Part shown: piece after piece, positions 1-6,468 of the stretch | Position numbering within the stretch: the first letter of the stretch is position 1 | How the letters are laid out: the number at the start of each line of letters is the position of its first letter | IMG/VR virus record: IMGVR_UViG_3300022074_000257 | Location: 1 to 29,766 of that record | Direction: 5' to 3' (one strand) | DNA length: 29,766 bases | From: a virus | The notes under the pieces: generated by a model | Database searches by the model: none | The model's input: the letters and a program-made list of their open reading frames with translations, nothing else | Told to the model about the DNA's origin: nothing | Made by a program: the position numbers and the translations under genes

Positions 1-10
1 ACCTAATATT

Positions 11-82
11 GAAATATACATTTATCTAGAAATATACATTTATTTAGAGATATACATTTATCTAGAAATATATATTATAATA
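11..82. repeat. 18-bp tandem repeat, three good copies plus one decayed
   Basis: Three adjacent 18-bp units start at 11, 29 and 47 and share the pattern GARATATACATTTATYTA. A fourth, diverged unit starts at 65 and runs into TATATTATAATA. The array lies in very AT-rich sequence at the left end, where no gene is seen. By analogy with phage and plasmid iterons it could bind an initiator or help strand opening, but that is inference. It is not a CRISPR array because there are no spacers. Confidence 0.8.
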
Positions 83-140
83 TACTAGAAACTAATACTG
101 CAAAAATATATTTACGAACATTATTTTACAGGGATCTATT

Positions 141-255
141 GGCGGAAATTGGATAGGCAGAAATCCAGATACAGGGGGGTCCATGGGAATTAATCACAAA
201 AAAAAGAGGAATACCTTGACGGAAATTCCTCTTCTTGCTAGGGGTTGGCAGAAAT
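141..255 (+). repeat. four direct copies of a GRCRGAAAT motif
   Basis: The 9-mer occurs at 141-149 (GGCGGAAAT), 156-164 (GGCAGAAAT), 218-226 (GACGGAAAT) and 247-255 (GGCAGAAAT), always in the same orientation. The first two copies are part of a longer, roughly 15-bp tandem repeat (GGCGGAAATTGGATA then GGCAGAAATCCAGATA). The third lies in the loop and descending arm of the terminator at 198-233. The fourth ends next to the stop codon of the last leftward gene. Role unknown. Confidence 0.55.
198..233 (-). terminator. Rho-independent terminator of the left early operon
   Basis: A perfect 9-bp stem (204-212 with 225-233, AAGAGGAAT/ATTCCTCTT) is followed, on the minus strand, by a run of eight T (198-205 as A on the plus strand). 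It lies 22 nt beyond the stop of the last leftward gene and is placed to end the transcript running from about 2300. Confidence 0.8.
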
Positions 256-489
256 TTATGTTATGATGTTTCTAAGTTGTTTAGATTCATCAAGAAATGC
301 CTCAGGCGTGTCGTTATTTCGTTGTACAAGCCTTATCTCACTATGAGTAGGGCTAACACCCACCTCGTCTATATAAAAAGGATATATGTCAATTTCATCC
401 CCTGTATCCAAGTCAACAGTCTGTATGACCACATCATCTTTTGGATTACATAATTTTAATCTGTTTATAAGTTTCTCAACGGTCATCAT
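256..489 (-). CDS. small acidic phage protein, last gene of the left early operon
   Basis: This 77-residue protein of unknown function opens MMTVEKLINRLKLCNPKDDV, followed by hydrophobic and acidic strands. That layout resembles small phage proteins beginning 'MTVxELIxxL...P.D..V', which have no assigned role. The open frame runs back to 558, but 489 is chosen as the start: GGAGG lies at 496-500, seven bases upstream, and the extension would sit inside the neighbouring gene. The chosen start overlaps the upstream gene by 14 nt, so the two are probably translationally coupled. The stop lies just before the operon terminator. Confidence 0.75.
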   Translation of the reverse strand: MMTVEKLINRLKLCNPKDDVVIQTVDLDTGDEIDIYPFYIDEVGVSPTHSEIRLVQRNNDTPEAFLDESKQLRNIIT

Positions 490-733
490 AAGAATCCTCC
501 CATTCTGTATAATAATGAAATTTAAATGTATATGAAATTGAAAGTAGTGTTTTTTCACTTACTTCTACCCAAGGTAAGCTTTCTTCATTCGTAGCAAATT
601 CATTCAAATAATCTATGATTTTAGGAATCAAATGCTTCTCATGTTTGTATATGTCTCCATTGTGCCAAACATAACCAGATTGTACTGGTTCATTTGTGAC
701 ACAACATCTTCTTATTTTTTTTACTGCACTCAT
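476..733 (-). CDS. small cysteine-containing hypothetical protein
   Basis: This 85-residue protein begins MSAVKKIRRCCVTNEPVQSG and continues with a 'YVWHNGDIYKHEKHLI' stretch. It resembles a type of small phage protein with the pattern C-x-V-T-x-E-P-x-x-x-G-Y-V, reminiscent of a small metal-binding knuckle, but only two adjacent cysteines are present and no function can be assigned. It starts four bases past the upstream stop and overlaps the next gene by 14 nt, as expected within an operon. The ribosome site is weak (AAGGGA, about 8 nt upstream). Confidence 0.7.
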   Translation of the reverse strand: MSAVKKIRRCCVTNEPVQSGYVWHNGDIYKHEKHLIPKIIDYLNEFATNEESLPWVEVSEKTLLSISYTFKFHYYTEWEDSYDDR

Positions 734-737
734 GTTA

Positions 738-950
738 TTATCCCTTTTGTGATGTTGCTACTTTTTTATTTAGATATTTTGTTATGCTTTCATCAAGTGT
801 TTCATCGTCTCTATTATAATCAGATGTAAAAAACTTTTCCATATGAAATTTAACTACATTGTATATGTGTTCATAACTAACATCTTCATGCTTCTTGTAA
901 CCGATGTGTTCTAAAAACATCTGTGTAAATTTAAAGTGATGTAAATACAT
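738..950 (-). CDS. hypothetical early protein
   Basis: This 70-residue, mostly helical and charged protein (MYLHHFKFTQMFLEHIGY at the start) is not recognised. The start is well supported because GGAGG lies at 956-960, about five bases upstream. The stop of the preceding gene (951-953) abuts the start codon. It sits fourth in a run of tightly packed leftward genes and probably belongs to the early takeover set; that role is inferred from position only. Confidence 0.7.
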   Translation of the reverse strand: MYLHHFKFTQMFLEHIGYKKHEDVSYEHIYNVVKFHMEKFFTSDYNRDDETLDESITKYLNKKVATSQKG

Positions 951-1259
951 TTATACCTCCTCTATTGTTTGATATTTAAACCTGAACGTATCAACTAGTA
1001 GTTCTAATTCATCAAGTTCGACAACGCTTCTGTCAAGACCTCCTGCTATTTCATTCAATAAATGTATGGGATAATCATGGTCATAAACATGGATAGGCAA
1101 TTCACTATCGCATTGTAGGTTAGCAATACAACACCTCATATTCCTTCCATTGATAAGGGTGTACGATACACTACCGCATTCTTTTTCAAATACTTTGAGT
1201 CTAAGGTAAGTATCTGAACCCCTATATTTGAGGTTCAGTATACCGATTAATTGTTTCAT
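951..1259 (-). CDS. hypothetical early protein
   Basis: This 102-residue protein of unknown function begins MKQLIGILNLKYRGSDTYLR and ends with an acidic helix. It contains a CC pair (NMRCCIANLQC) but no recognisable domain. Its ATG shares one base with the stop of the upstream gene (TAATG at 1257-1261), which indicates translational coupling. Confidence 0.7.
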   Translation of the reverse strand: MKQLIGILNLKYRGSDTYLRLKVFEKECGSVSYTLINGRNMRCCIANLQCDSELPIHVYDHDYPIHLLNEIAGGLDRSVVELDELELLVDTFRFKYQTIEEV

Positions 1260-1546
1260 TATGATTGCTCCACTTTTGATTTTTGATTAGGTGACCAGTT
1301 GCTAAATGTCCACTCTATATCATTATAAAGTGTTTTTACTTTTTCTTCATGATTCTTGGTTTCATCTTCAATAAGACTTATCAAGAACATCACCTCATCA
1401 ATAGGATTATCAGATTGCTCAAGAATCCAGTTCACATAGAATAATTTTGTTATTGCATCTGGTTTTGGTTTGGTTCTTTCCTCCATGTCATTTATTCTTT
1501 CAAATTCAGCATCAATATGCCCTTGGATCGATTGTGCTACATTCAT
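1259..1546 (-). CDS. hypothetical acidic early protein
   Basis: This 95-residue, glutamate- and aspartate-rich, probably all-helical protein begins MNVAQSIQGHIDAEFERIND. No family is recognised. AGAGGTT about eight bases before the ATG can serve as the ribosome site. It follows the SH3-like gene after four bases and overlaps the next start by one base. Confidence 0.7.
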   Translation of the reverse strand: MNVAQSIQGHIDAEFERINDMEERTKPKPDAITKLFYVNWILEQSDNPIDEVMFLISLIEDETKNHEEKVKTLYNDIEWTFSNWSPNQKSKVEQS

Positions 1547-1550
1547 GTTA

Positions 1551-1826
1551 TTAACCTCTTACTGTGTATTTGTTACCGTTTAAATTCAAGTTTGTCAATG
1601 TATGGGTATTGATTGTTCTATACCCCTTAGCATTCATGTCAAATGCAATGATAAAGCCATTTTTAGTTGGGTCATAAGTCATGGATCCACCTTTCAAATG
1701 TTTCTTTACGCTTAATCTGGCATTCATGCTTCTTTCGGTCCCATCCTTTTTTACAAACCGAACATTGAATATCGAGTTGTTATTTTTGTTTATCAAGCTA
1801 AACGCTTCTTGTTTGTTGATTATCAT
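1551..1826 (-). CDS. WYL_2/SH3-like beta-barrel phage protein
   Basis: This 91-residue protein matches, from memory, the small Sm/SH3-like fold family called WYL_2 (formerly DUF2693), common in Bacteroidetes and their phages. The visible features are an N-terminal helix (INKQEAFSLINKN), the 'F.VRFVKKDGTERSMNARL' strand pair (residues 20-39), then 'KGGSMTYDP', 'IIAFDMNAKGYRTIN' and 'LTNLNLNG'. Members usually carry a KKDG-x-x-R-x-M-N-x-R-L core, seen here in full. The biochemical role is not established; a nucleic-acid-associated or regulatory role is a guess. It is the second gene of the left early operon. Confidence 0.8.
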   Translation of the reverse strand: MIINKQEAFSLINKNNNSIFNVRFVKKDGTERSMNARLSVKKHLKGGSMTYDPTKNGFIIAFDMNAKGYRTINTHTLTNLNLNGNKYTVRG

Positions 1827-1875
1827 GTTGTACCTATGTTTTGTTATTGTTATTTGTACACAGGTAATATACTAG

Positions 1876-1884
1876 TTATCCACA
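1876..1884 (+). other. consensus DnaA box TTATCCACA
   Basis: The 9-mer TTATCCACA is a perfect match to the strong bacterial DnaA box (R1 type). It lies in the 76-bp AT-rich gap between the O-like gene and the SH3-like gene. The phage also encodes a stand-alone DnaA domain IV protein (6887-7177). Together these suggest a replication origin or a DnaA-controlled site here. No second perfect box was noticed nearby, so its use as an origin is inference. Confidence 0.55.
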
Positions 1885-1902
1885 AAGAAACAAAAAAAGT
1901 TT

Positions 1903-2280
1903 CTACTCATCATATACTACTTCACCAATCACAATAGATGTGTCTTTTTGTTTATTATAGTGTAGTGTTGTGTGTGTAGTTTTTACATAAGATTCTTGTG
2001 TAGATTTTTCCAATACCTTGATAAGGTTGGTCCTCTTAAATCGCTTTGTCATAGAAATTAATTCTCTGTCTACTAAAGATTGTAAACATTTAACTACTGT
2101 TTTATTGGAAAGGCCTGTCATGGAAATTAATTGGCTATGGCTAATCTTATCACTATTTTTATTCCAACCCCATGTTTTTCGAATGATGGCCATGTAACAT
2201 AAAAATTCATTGCCAGATAGAAATTTCATGTGTTCATCAAAAATTGTATTGGGTACTCGTACAAATCCTTTTTTAATCAT
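1903..2280 (-). CDS. phage replication protein O-type winged-helix protein
   Basis: This 125-residue protein corresponds to the N-terminal DNA-binding domain of phage replication protein O (Phage_rep_O type). 'FVRVPNTIFDEHMKFLSGNE' (residues 6-25) is followed by 'YMAIIRKTWGWNKNSDKIS' and the helix-turn-helix 'SQLISMTGLSNKTVVKCLQS' and wing (about 49-80). The O family binds the origin and recruits helicase through a C-terminal part. Here the C-terminus is short (about 40 residues, threonine-rich), so the protein may act as an initiator with a partner or as a regulator. It is the first leftward gene, next to the divergent control region and upstream of the DnaA box. Confidence 0.8.
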   Translation of the reverse strand: MIKKGFVRVPNTIFDEHMKFLSGNEFLCYMAIIRKTWGWNKNSDKISHSQLISMTGLSNKTVVKCLQSLVDRELISMTKRFKRTNLIKVLEKSTQESYVKTTHTTLHYNKQKDTSIVIGEVVYDE

Positions 2281-2358
2281 GCTATCTATTTTGTTTGTAT
2301 TTATTGTGGAAATCTAATAATTTAATACAAATTCTTCAACACACATAAAAATTTAAAT
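2281..2358. promoter_or_regulatory. divergent early control region
   Basis: This 78-bp gap separates the O-like gene (leftward) from the first replication-block gene (rightward), so promoters for both directions are expected. On the minus strand TTGAAG (2334-2339) and TAGATT (2311-2316) stand 17 bp apart, each matching four of six sigma-70 consensus bases. On the plus strand the best pair is weaker: TTGTGG at 2304-2309 and TACAAA at 2326-2331, 16 bp apart. The two promoters would overlap. Exact elements are low confidence; the regional assignment is firmer. Confidence 0.45.
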
Positions 2359-2646
2359 ATGATAGACAACGACCCAAGATATGATGGACATTGGAATTAT
2401 AGGTTATTCGCAGAAGAAAATATTGATGGAAATCCAGTATTTTCTATACATGAGGTTTTTTATGATGATAGCCATAAAATACCAAATGACTACGAGAAAG
2501 CACCTGTAATGATGGTGTCAGATGATGTAGAGGAAATTATATTTATGTTAGAAAAAATGATAGGATCATTTCAACAACCAATATTAAGTAAAAAAAAATT
2601 TCCAGAGGAGTATCCAGATGCGCACATTCAGCAACTTATCGAATAA
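2359..2646 (+). CDS. conserved small phage protein, unknown function
   Basis: This 95-residue protein has a pattern seen in many short phage proteins: 'HWNYRLFAEE', then 'FSIHEVFYDD' and 'PVMMVSDDVEEIIFMLEKMI', ending in 'PIL'. No biochemical role is known to me. It is the first gene of the rightward block. Its end overlaps the nuclease start by 29 nt, which suggests co-expression with recombination genes. Confidence 0.75.
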   Translation: MIDNDPRYDGHWNYRLFAEENIDGNPVFSIHEVFYDDSHKIPNDYEKAPVMMVSDDVEEIIFMLEKMIGSFQQPILSKKKFPEEYPDAHIQQLIE

Positions 2647-3469
2647 AAAATACCATGAACATGGAACTGATTATATATCATCTAGTTTCGTAAAAAATGT
2701 TCAAAAGCATTCTATAGCAAGGGCCTTGTTACCACTCAGTGCTAGTCAGGCTTTAATATTTGGTGATGCTATGCATACATACTTTGAGGATCGTACAGAG
2801 TTTCATAGTAGGTTTGTTACCTTTGATGACACGAAAATTATAGCCGATATCATGGAAGCCAGACCAGATCTGATAGCACCAACTATGACCAAGGATTATA
2901 AAACATACAGAAACGAATTTGAAAAGGGGGTTGATCAAGATCAAACTATCTTGTCCCTTGATGATGTCGAAAAAATCCAAAATATGTATGATAACACCAT
3001 AAAAAATGAGGCAGTTAAATCGATCCCTGAAATGTATGATTATGATGCGGTATGGGATGAATATTCATTTTTTACAGATCATAATTTTGATAAATTTAGT
3101 CCATTAAAGTTTCGTGTTAGACCTGACAAGATGTTGGTTAAGAACGAAACACCAATGGCTATAATAGATTGGAAATCGTGCAAAGATGCTAGTAAAGCAG
3201 CGTTCCGTTCAGACTTTTTTCGATATAGATATGATATACAAGCAGCATTTTATTGCATGGTATTAGGTCTTGATTTTACAGATTTTTATTTTGTTGCAAT
3301 TGAAAAAGAGTATCCATATAATAGTGCCGTATACACGCTTAGTGAGGAAACTCATTCTAAGGCGTGCAATGACATGACAAACACTCTGATCCAGATTATG
3401 GATTGGGTAAATGATCCTAGAACTGCAAATACTGGGATCGTAAACAAGAACACAATAACACAATTATGA
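2618..3469 (+). CDS. RecE-like PD-(D/E)XK exonuclease (DUF3799 type)
   Basis: This 283-residue protein has the layout of the PDDEXK-like exodeoxyribonuclease VIII family. 'GDAMHTYFED' (residues 49-58) holds the early histidine, 'RVRPDKM' the metal-binding aspartate D170, 'IIDWKS' the D184-x-K186 pair, and 'YDIQAAFY' (205-212) the conserved Tyr/Gln helix. Such enzymes chew duplex ends 5' to 3' to expose single strands for a partner annealase. That partner is the next gene (ERF), joined by an ATGA overlap at 3466-3469. The start is supported by AGGAG seven bases before the ATG. The length is short of full RecE but normal for the phage nuclease domain alone. Confidence 0.85.
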   Translation: MRTFSNLSNKKYHEHGTDYISSSFVKNVQKHSIARALLPLSASQALIFGDAMHTYFEDRTEFHSRFVTFDDTKIIADIMEARPDLIAPTMTKDYKTYRNEFEKGVDQDQTILSLDDVEKIQNMYDNTIKNEAVKSIPEMYDYDAVWDEYSFFTDHNFDKFSPLKFRVRPDKMLVKNETPMAIIDWKSCKDASKAAFRSDFFRYRYDIQAAFYCMVLGLDFTDFYFVAIEKEYPYNSAVYTLSEETHSKACNDMTNTLIQIMDWVNDPRTANTGIVNKNTITQL

Positions 3470-3924
3470 GCCAAGCAAAAAAAACAATACAACAATTACT
3501 CACTAAAATTCAGAATGAACTGAATGTTCCAAAGAATAGAATCAATAAGTTTTCTAATTATGAGTATAGAAATCTAGACGATATTCTTGAGGCAGTAAAA
3601 CCATTATTGGCTAAATATGATGTTACCCTAAAATTAGATGATGAGATCGTATCTAATGGTGATAGAGTATACATTAAATCAACTGTTACCTTTGAAAAGA
3701 ATGGCCAAGTCATCACAGGTTCTGCACTAGCAAGAGAGCCTGAGTCAAAAAAAGGCATGGACCTCATGCAGCTTACTGGCACATGCTCAAGCTATGCTAG
3801 AAAATATGCCCTCGCAGGCTTGCTATTGCTTGATGATTCTAAAGATGCAGATAGCGTTGATCATAGACACGTAAACCAAAGTGTCAAAAAAAATGGTCTA
3901 GCATACGATACTGCCCCATTTTAG
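3466..3924 (+). CDS. erf: ERF-family single-strand annealing protein
   Basis: This 152-residue protein has the ERF core. 'KFSNYEYRNLDDILEAVKPLL' (residues 28-48) is the typical N-terminal block. 'GMDLMQLTGTCSSYARKY' (97-114) and 'ALAGLLLLDDSKDAD' form the conserved C-terminal half of the domain. ERF proteins bind single-stranded DNA and anneal complementary strands, working with the RecE-like nuclease encoded immediately upstream. The C-terminus ends in DTAPF, which resembles the acidic-aromatic tip of SSB proteins. A hairpin lies 18 nt after the stop. Confidence 0.9.
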   Translation: MSQAKKTIQQLLTKIQNELNVPKNRINKFSNYEYRNLDDILEAVKPLLAKYDVTLKLDDEIVSNGDRVYIKSTVTFEKNGQVITGSALAREPESKKGMDLMQLTGTCSSYARKYALAGLLLLDDSKDADSVDHRHVNQSVKKNGLAYDTAPF

Positions 3925-3941
3925 ATATCCATCCGTTAAGT

Positions 3942-3976
3942 AACCCTTGCCATCTAAATGGTGGTAGGGGTTTTTT
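3942..3976 (+). terminator. hairpin with T-run overlapping the next ribosome site
   Basis: An 11-bp stem (3942-3952 with 3962-3972, two G-U pairs) is followed by TTTTTT (3971-3976), the form of an intrinsic terminator after erf. The next gene starts only two bases later at 3979, and its probable ribosome site (AGGGG at 3966-3970) lies in the 3' arm. The structure could therefore terminate most transcripts or hide the ribosome site. Confidence 0.6.
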
Positions 3977-3978
3977 AT

Positions 3979-4404
3979 ATGAGTAAGGCAAAGGGAAAAA
4001 GAACCGTATACAAGGCAATATCTTATCTCAAAGATCAAGGGATGATCGTAGATGAGGTAGAGATGTCTGGTAGATATACTCAATACAAGGATCTTTTTGC
4101 TGGTTATTGCACTAAGTGCTGGACAAAGGATTGTGATCATAAAGATCAATATCGATTTGAGGGATTTGATCTAATATCCATGAGTCCTAAAAGGTTGTTT
4201 TTAATACAAGTTAAAACTAATACTCCCCCAACACGCAAAAATTACATTCGTTTTGCTACAAAGTTTGCTAGTAGATATATTAAAATACTATCAATGACTT
4301 GGTATGATCGAAGGGGATGGGTCATCCATACATTTAACAAAAATGGAACCGTAACGAAAAAAGATCTCAGAAAAACAAATGAGAAGAAAGATGACACTAA
4401 ATGA
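3979..4404 (+). CDS. Holliday-junction-resolvase-like nuclease with a Cys/His knuckle
   Basis: This 141-residue protein has a compact PD-(D/E)XK-like layout. 'FEGFDLISMS' (D64) is followed after a turn by 'FLIQVKTNT' (Q77-x-K79), and then a basic helical region. Q in place of D/E at the second site is known in some members of this superfamily. Between residues 44 and 54 there is a CxxCxxxxCxH cluster that may hold zinc. The position between the annealase and the helicase fits a branched-DNA nuclease. The start at 3979 is preferred over 3958 because the latter lies in the upstream hairpin and AGGGG sits eight bases before 3979. Confidence 0.6.
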   Translation: MSKAKGKRTVYKAISYLKDQGMIVDEVEMSGRYTQYKDLFAGYCTKCWTKDCDHKDQYRFEGFDLISMSPKRLFLIQVKTNTPPTRKNYIRFATKFASRYIKILSMTWYDRRGWVIHTFNKNGTVTKKDLRKTNEKKDDTK

Positions 4405-4618
4405 ACAGCAAATACTAAACTTATTACAATCCAATACGAAGGCAACGTATTGGCAAATTGAACCGTTGATGAGGGTGGAAAATCACGACAAATATTGGAC
4501 TACCTTTTCAACGATATGTAGCCTTATACAGTCAGGTGTAATAGTCTCCGATAATAAATACCCATCTACCTATTCACTAACCCCATATGGGCGAGTCAAG
4601 GCCAAGGAAATACTATGA
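4391..4618 (+). CDS. small winged-helix DNA-binding protein
   Basis: This 75-residue protein begins MTLNEQQILNLLQSNTKATY and continues 'WQIEPLMRV', 'ICSLIQSGVIVSD' and 'YSLTPYGRVKAKEIL', the order expected of a one-domain winged helix (helix, helix-turn-helix, wing, final helix). No specific family is assigned. An in-frame ATG at 4379 is possible, but AGAAG just before 4391 favours the shorter form. It overlaps the resolvase-like gene by 14 nt and the helicase by an ATGA, so it is co-translated with replication genes. Confidence 0.6.
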   Translation: MTLNEQQILNLLQSNTKATYWQIEPLMRVENHDKYWTTFSTICSLIQSGVIVSDNKYPSTYSLTPYGRVKAKEIL

Positions 4619-5850
4619 GTATTGATCTTGAGGACTCCCTCATTGGGACACTTCTTTTTTCTAGAGAATATAGAGATCTAATCTTTGATTTAAGTGATGC
4701 CGACTATTTCAACTACAACAATGAATTGTATTTAGAATGTTGTAGGCAACATTTAGAGGGCGTAAACTTCAATGAGGTCACGATATCCTCAAAATTAGAT
4801 ATATATACTCAAGACAGACTTTTAGGGTTACAGATGTATGCTTTGGTTAGCGAGTCACAGATCAAAGATTATCTGCACATACTAAAAGAGGATCGAGATA
4901 AGAAAGTATTAAGGAGATCCATATCTGAGGTGTTTCAGAAATCCATGTCTGAAGATGTGACTACAAATGATCTCATATTGATGATCGACAAACTATCACA
5001 ACAGACTGACGATACAAGTGATGTTGTTGCTTTAACGCCAACAGAAATATTTGTTAGAGAAAAAGAGAACCCAGTAAAAGAAAAACTGTATACCAATATA
5101 AATACAATTGACAATATTTTATATGAAAATGTTGGCATGCACAAAGGCGATATCAATGTGGTTTTGGCAGATTCTGGACATGGTAAAACTCAATTTTGCA
5201 ACTTTATATCCGTTAAACTGCTAGAGGCTGGATACAGGGGTTTGTGGTTTCAGATGGAAGATTATGATGTAAATACGGCATCTCAACTTGCTGTTAACAC
5301 ATTAGAGTATTGTGATAATATGCTGATCGTTGATAGTATTGATGATGTTGATGAAATAAAAAGATGTTGCAGGAAAATCAAGCAAGAAAACGGCTTAGAT
5401 TTTGTTATTATAGATTATATACAAGAGGTGTACGCAAAGGGTCGATTTAACTCTAGAACCTTGGAACTGAATTATGTAACAAAAATACTCAAACAGATTG
5501 CTAAAGAATTAAACGTTTTACTTTTGGTCCCTAGTCAGGTCACGATCAACGATCATGTACGTAATGGATGGCAACTAGAGCCAAGATACAAAGATGCGCA
5601 ATGGGCGCAAGTAATAAAAAATGTAGCGCATTGTATGACATCAATATTCAGGCCAAGCATGATCCCTAGTCTTGTTTCTTTTGATGGGACATCTAAAAAG
5701 GTTAAGGGATGGCGTGACATGGATACTTTTACGTATAATAGCGTCTTTGCGAAAATTGTAAAATCAAGAAGAGGAATAATAAGCCACCAAAGAGTCCATT
5801 TAGAACATGTTACAGATAAAGGACTTGAAGTAGCAAAAAAACCATTTTAG
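4615..5850 (+). CDS. DnaB-type replicative helicase
   Basis: This 411-residue protein has the DnaB plan. The N-terminal helical domain (residues 1-110, opening 'LEDSLIGTLLFS') is followed by a RecA-like motor. The Walker A motif is 'ADSGHGKT' (185-192), Walker B is 'FVIIDYIQE' (263-271), the DnaB-type sensor is 'LLLVPSQ' (302-308), and the region near 325-345 corresponds to the arginine-finger segment. The enzyme would unwind duplex DNA at the phage fork as a hexamer. The start overlaps the winged-helix gene by ATGA. The length is slightly short of bacterial DnaB (about 450-470 residues), as in other phage versions. Loading could involve the O-like protein. Confidence 0.9.
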   Translation: MSIDLEDSLIGTLLFSREYRDLIFDLSDADYFNYNNELYLECCRQHLEGVNFNEVTISSKLDIYTQDRLLGLQMYALVSESQIKDYLHILKEDRDKKVLRRSISEVFQKSMSEDVTTNDLILMIDKLSQQTDDTSDVVALTPTEIFVREKENPVKEKLYTNINTIDNILYENVGMHKGDINVVLADSGHGKTQFCNFISVKLLEAGYRGLWFQMEDYDVNTASQLAVNTLEYCDNMLIVDSIDDVDEIKRCCRKIKQENGLDFVIIDYIQEVYAKGRFNSRTLELNYVTKILKQIAKELNVLLLVPSQVTINDHVRNGWQLEPRYKDAQWAQVIKNVAHCMTSIFRPSMIPSLVSFDGTSKKVKGWRDMDTFTYNSVFAKIVKSRRGIISHQRVHLEHVTDKGLEVAKKPF

Positions 5851-5879
5851 TTGCGCAATACAATCCTTGAGCGTATATT
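5851..5879 (+). promoter_or_regulatory. possible sigma-70-type promoter after the helicase gene
   Basis: TTGCGC (5851-5856) and TATATT (5874-5879) are separated by exactly 17 bp in the 89-bp gap upstream of the gene at 5940. The -35 element starts directly after the helicase stop codon. The rest of the gap is very AT-rich. The match is moderate and is proposed only because a non-coding gap of this size is rare in the window. Confidence 0.35.
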
Positions 5880-5939
5880 ATATAAATATCATTCAAACAT
5901 TAATTAAAATACATTCTTATGATATACTGTGAAGCATAT

Positions 5940-6248
5940 ATGAAGTTGGAAACATTAGAACAGCTTGTTGCAGGCGTAAAAGCTAAACAACAGGCCGATC
6001 CCAAAGTTAAGGGTATATCCTTAACGATACAGGTAAAAGATGAATTAGATCCTTATGGAAATAATTTAAGCGCTTGGGTTAAGCAGACCGATGAGCAAAA
6101 GGCTGCAAAAAAAGACCGATTCTGGGTAGCGAATGGAAAATGCTACTGGAAAGATGGAGGGGTTTTCACTCAAAAAGAGTTACAAGAAGAAAGCCCTGTT
6201 GCTACCTCACAGAGGGAGGTTATGCCAACTGAGGCAGCTCTCTTTTGA
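5940..6248 (+). CDS. conserved phage protein, possibly nucleic-acid-associated
   Basis: This 102-residue protein begins MKLETLEQLVAGVKAKQQAD and contains 'DPYGNNLSAWVKQTDEQ' and 'RFWVANGKCYWKDG'. A YGNN-x-S-W-V and GNGK-like pattern of this kind occurs, from memory, in small replication-block proteins of other phages, whose function I do not know. Its place after the helicase gene and its acidic C-terminal end (PTEAALF) are compatible with single-strand binding, but this is speculative. An upstream in-frame ATG at 5919 would add seven residues; 5940 fits the expected N-terminus better. Confidence 0.6.
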   Translation: MKLETLEQLVAGVKAKQQADPKVKGISLTIQVKDELDPYGNNLSAWVKQTDEQKAAKKDRFWVANGKCYWKDGGVFTQKELQEESPVATSQREVMPTEAALF

Positions 6249-6324
6249 TTTTAATGGAGACAAAATAGCACAATACATATACAAGAAATTTAGTTAATCT
6301 AATTTATCATGTTATTGTATGGAT

Positions 6325-6351
6325 GGATGGTGTGAAAGCTGCCATCCTTTT
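6325..6351 (+). terminator. terminator-like hairpin after the gene at 5940
   Basis: GGATGG (6325-6330) pairs with CCATCC (6342-6347) around an 11-nt loop, followed by five T (6348-6352). It is the first of three hairpins in the 220-bp gene-free stretch 6249-6468. The second is a perfect TCAGGA-ATA-TCCTGA at 6352-6366. Confidence 0.6.
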
Positions 6352-6380
6352 TCAGGAATATCCTGACTGACAAAACTGAA

Positions 6381-6410
6381 AGGGGGGAACCAGCGAGCCT
6401 CCCCTCTTTT
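6381..6410 (+). terminator. GC-rich terminator-like hairpin before the peptidase gene
   Basis: AGGGGGG (6381-6387) pairs with CCTCCCCT-type sequence (6399-6405, one G-U pair) around an 11-nt loop and is followed by CTTTT (6406-6410). It is the strongest stem in the gap 6249-6468 and probably ends the helicase transcript ahead of the endolysin candidate. No promoter is obvious between it and 6469, although the sequence there is AT-rich. Confidence 0.65.
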
Positions 6411-6468
6411 GGTATTGAAAAAACAAATAACAATACATAGATTATATTTTTTAACGAACAATAATATT

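Noticed and set aside
11-82. CRISPR array
   Set aside because: The repeat units are directly adjacent with no spacers, and no cas genes are present.
6409-6468. Longer N-terminus of the M15 peptidase from TTG 6409
   Set aside because: It starts within the T-run of a terminator-like hairpin and has no ribosome site. ATG 6469 gives a normal-sized enzyme.
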